Positions 63,943 to 64,000 of a stretch of 64,000 bases of DNA are shown here, piece by piece. The DNA comes from Streptococcus cuniculi (GTDB lineage Bacteria > Bacillota > Bacilli > Lactobacillales > Streptococcaceae), in NCBI RefSeq assembly GCF_001921845.1, contig NZ_MSJM01000001.1, positions 169,691 to 233,690 of the forward strand. The letters run 5' to 3'. Under the pieces are notes generated by a model. It ran no database searches. It had not been told where the DNA came from and saw nothing but the letters and a program-made list of their open reading frames with translations. The translations under genes were made by a program, and so were the position numbers. Within the stretch, counting starts at the first letter, position 1; every line of letters starts with the position of its first letter.

Positions 63943-64000
63943 GCTCTTTTTTTAAAAAATGCTAATTTTTTGTAAAGGCTTTCTTCCACAGGCGATAGGT

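Overview
The window is a piece of a Streptococcus chromosome. The evidence is a low-G+C base composition, strong AGGAGG-type ribosome binding sites, and streptococcal marker genes and gene orders: a Sip-like LysM protein, the glmU-NUDIX-macP-mtnN cluster, pyrH-frr-cvfB, the YtgP lipid II flippase, pncB-nadE-pepC and a YozE protein. The species is not fixed by the sequence; a suis-like Streptococcus is a reasonable guess. I saw no rRNA, tRNA, CRISPR array, prophage or intact insertion sequence.

Layout. Bases 1-5600 look like the end of an integrated mobile island: a frame-broken YdbC/PC4-type remnant, a 1340-residue LPXTG isopeptide adhesin, a small unknown gene and a long non-coding leader. 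Bases 5600-16800 are core genes: ald, phoH, a D,D-carboxypeptidase with yozE, cvfB, frr, pyrH, a lipid II flippase, a glutathione transferase and rplK-rplA with two matching leader motifs. Bases 16800-25200 carry small membrane proteins, a second LPXTG protein whose promoter spacer is a poly-G tract, FtsK, the Sip homologue and small genes. Bases 25300-31400 hold a cyclophilin lipoprotein, the mtnN/macP/NUDIX/glmU cluster, and ASCH, GNAT, SDR and DUF2829 genes. Bases 31590-32400 hold an Fst/par-like type I toxin-antitoxin locus, too small for ordinary gene callers, next to a scar of fused Fic and acetyltransferase fragments. Bases 32400-37100 are a complete Bce-type peptide-resistance module (ABC permease, ATPase, histidine kinase, response regulator) with a BceR-type box. 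Bases 37300-53200 are mostly housekeeping: DUF2974, DUF1803 with a partial duplication, ppaC, an M3 peptidase, pflA, a CBS-domain exporter, a surface serine protease, an ABC ATPase, a cation/proton antiporter, ytqAB and a prepilin peptidase. Bases 53300-53870 are an unusual non-coding array of eleven ~49-bp units. Bases 53900-64000 hold NAD salvage (pncB-nadE), pepC, the MurNAc recycling cluster mupG-murP-murQ with divergent murR, and a solitary trpB behind a tryptophan T-box.

How parts fit. The mur cluster takes in MurNAc or a MurNAc-containing disaccharide, cleaves it and feeds the amino-sugar pool that glmU draws on. MacP, the D,D-carboxypeptidase, YtgP and the Sip protein are all linked to the cell wall. 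The Bce module detects and removes wall-active peptides.

Small mobile repeats are the second theme. A 260-390 bp element occurs three times, and two copies are flanked by a duplicated transcription terminator. A ~106-bp TA-flanked element is nested in two of these copies and the third preserves the empty site. Two more ~104-bp terminal-inverted-repeat element types sit between core genes. The strongest leads are the poly-G promoter, the terminator-duplicating element, the 53.3-53.9 kb array and the type I toxin-antitoxin locus.
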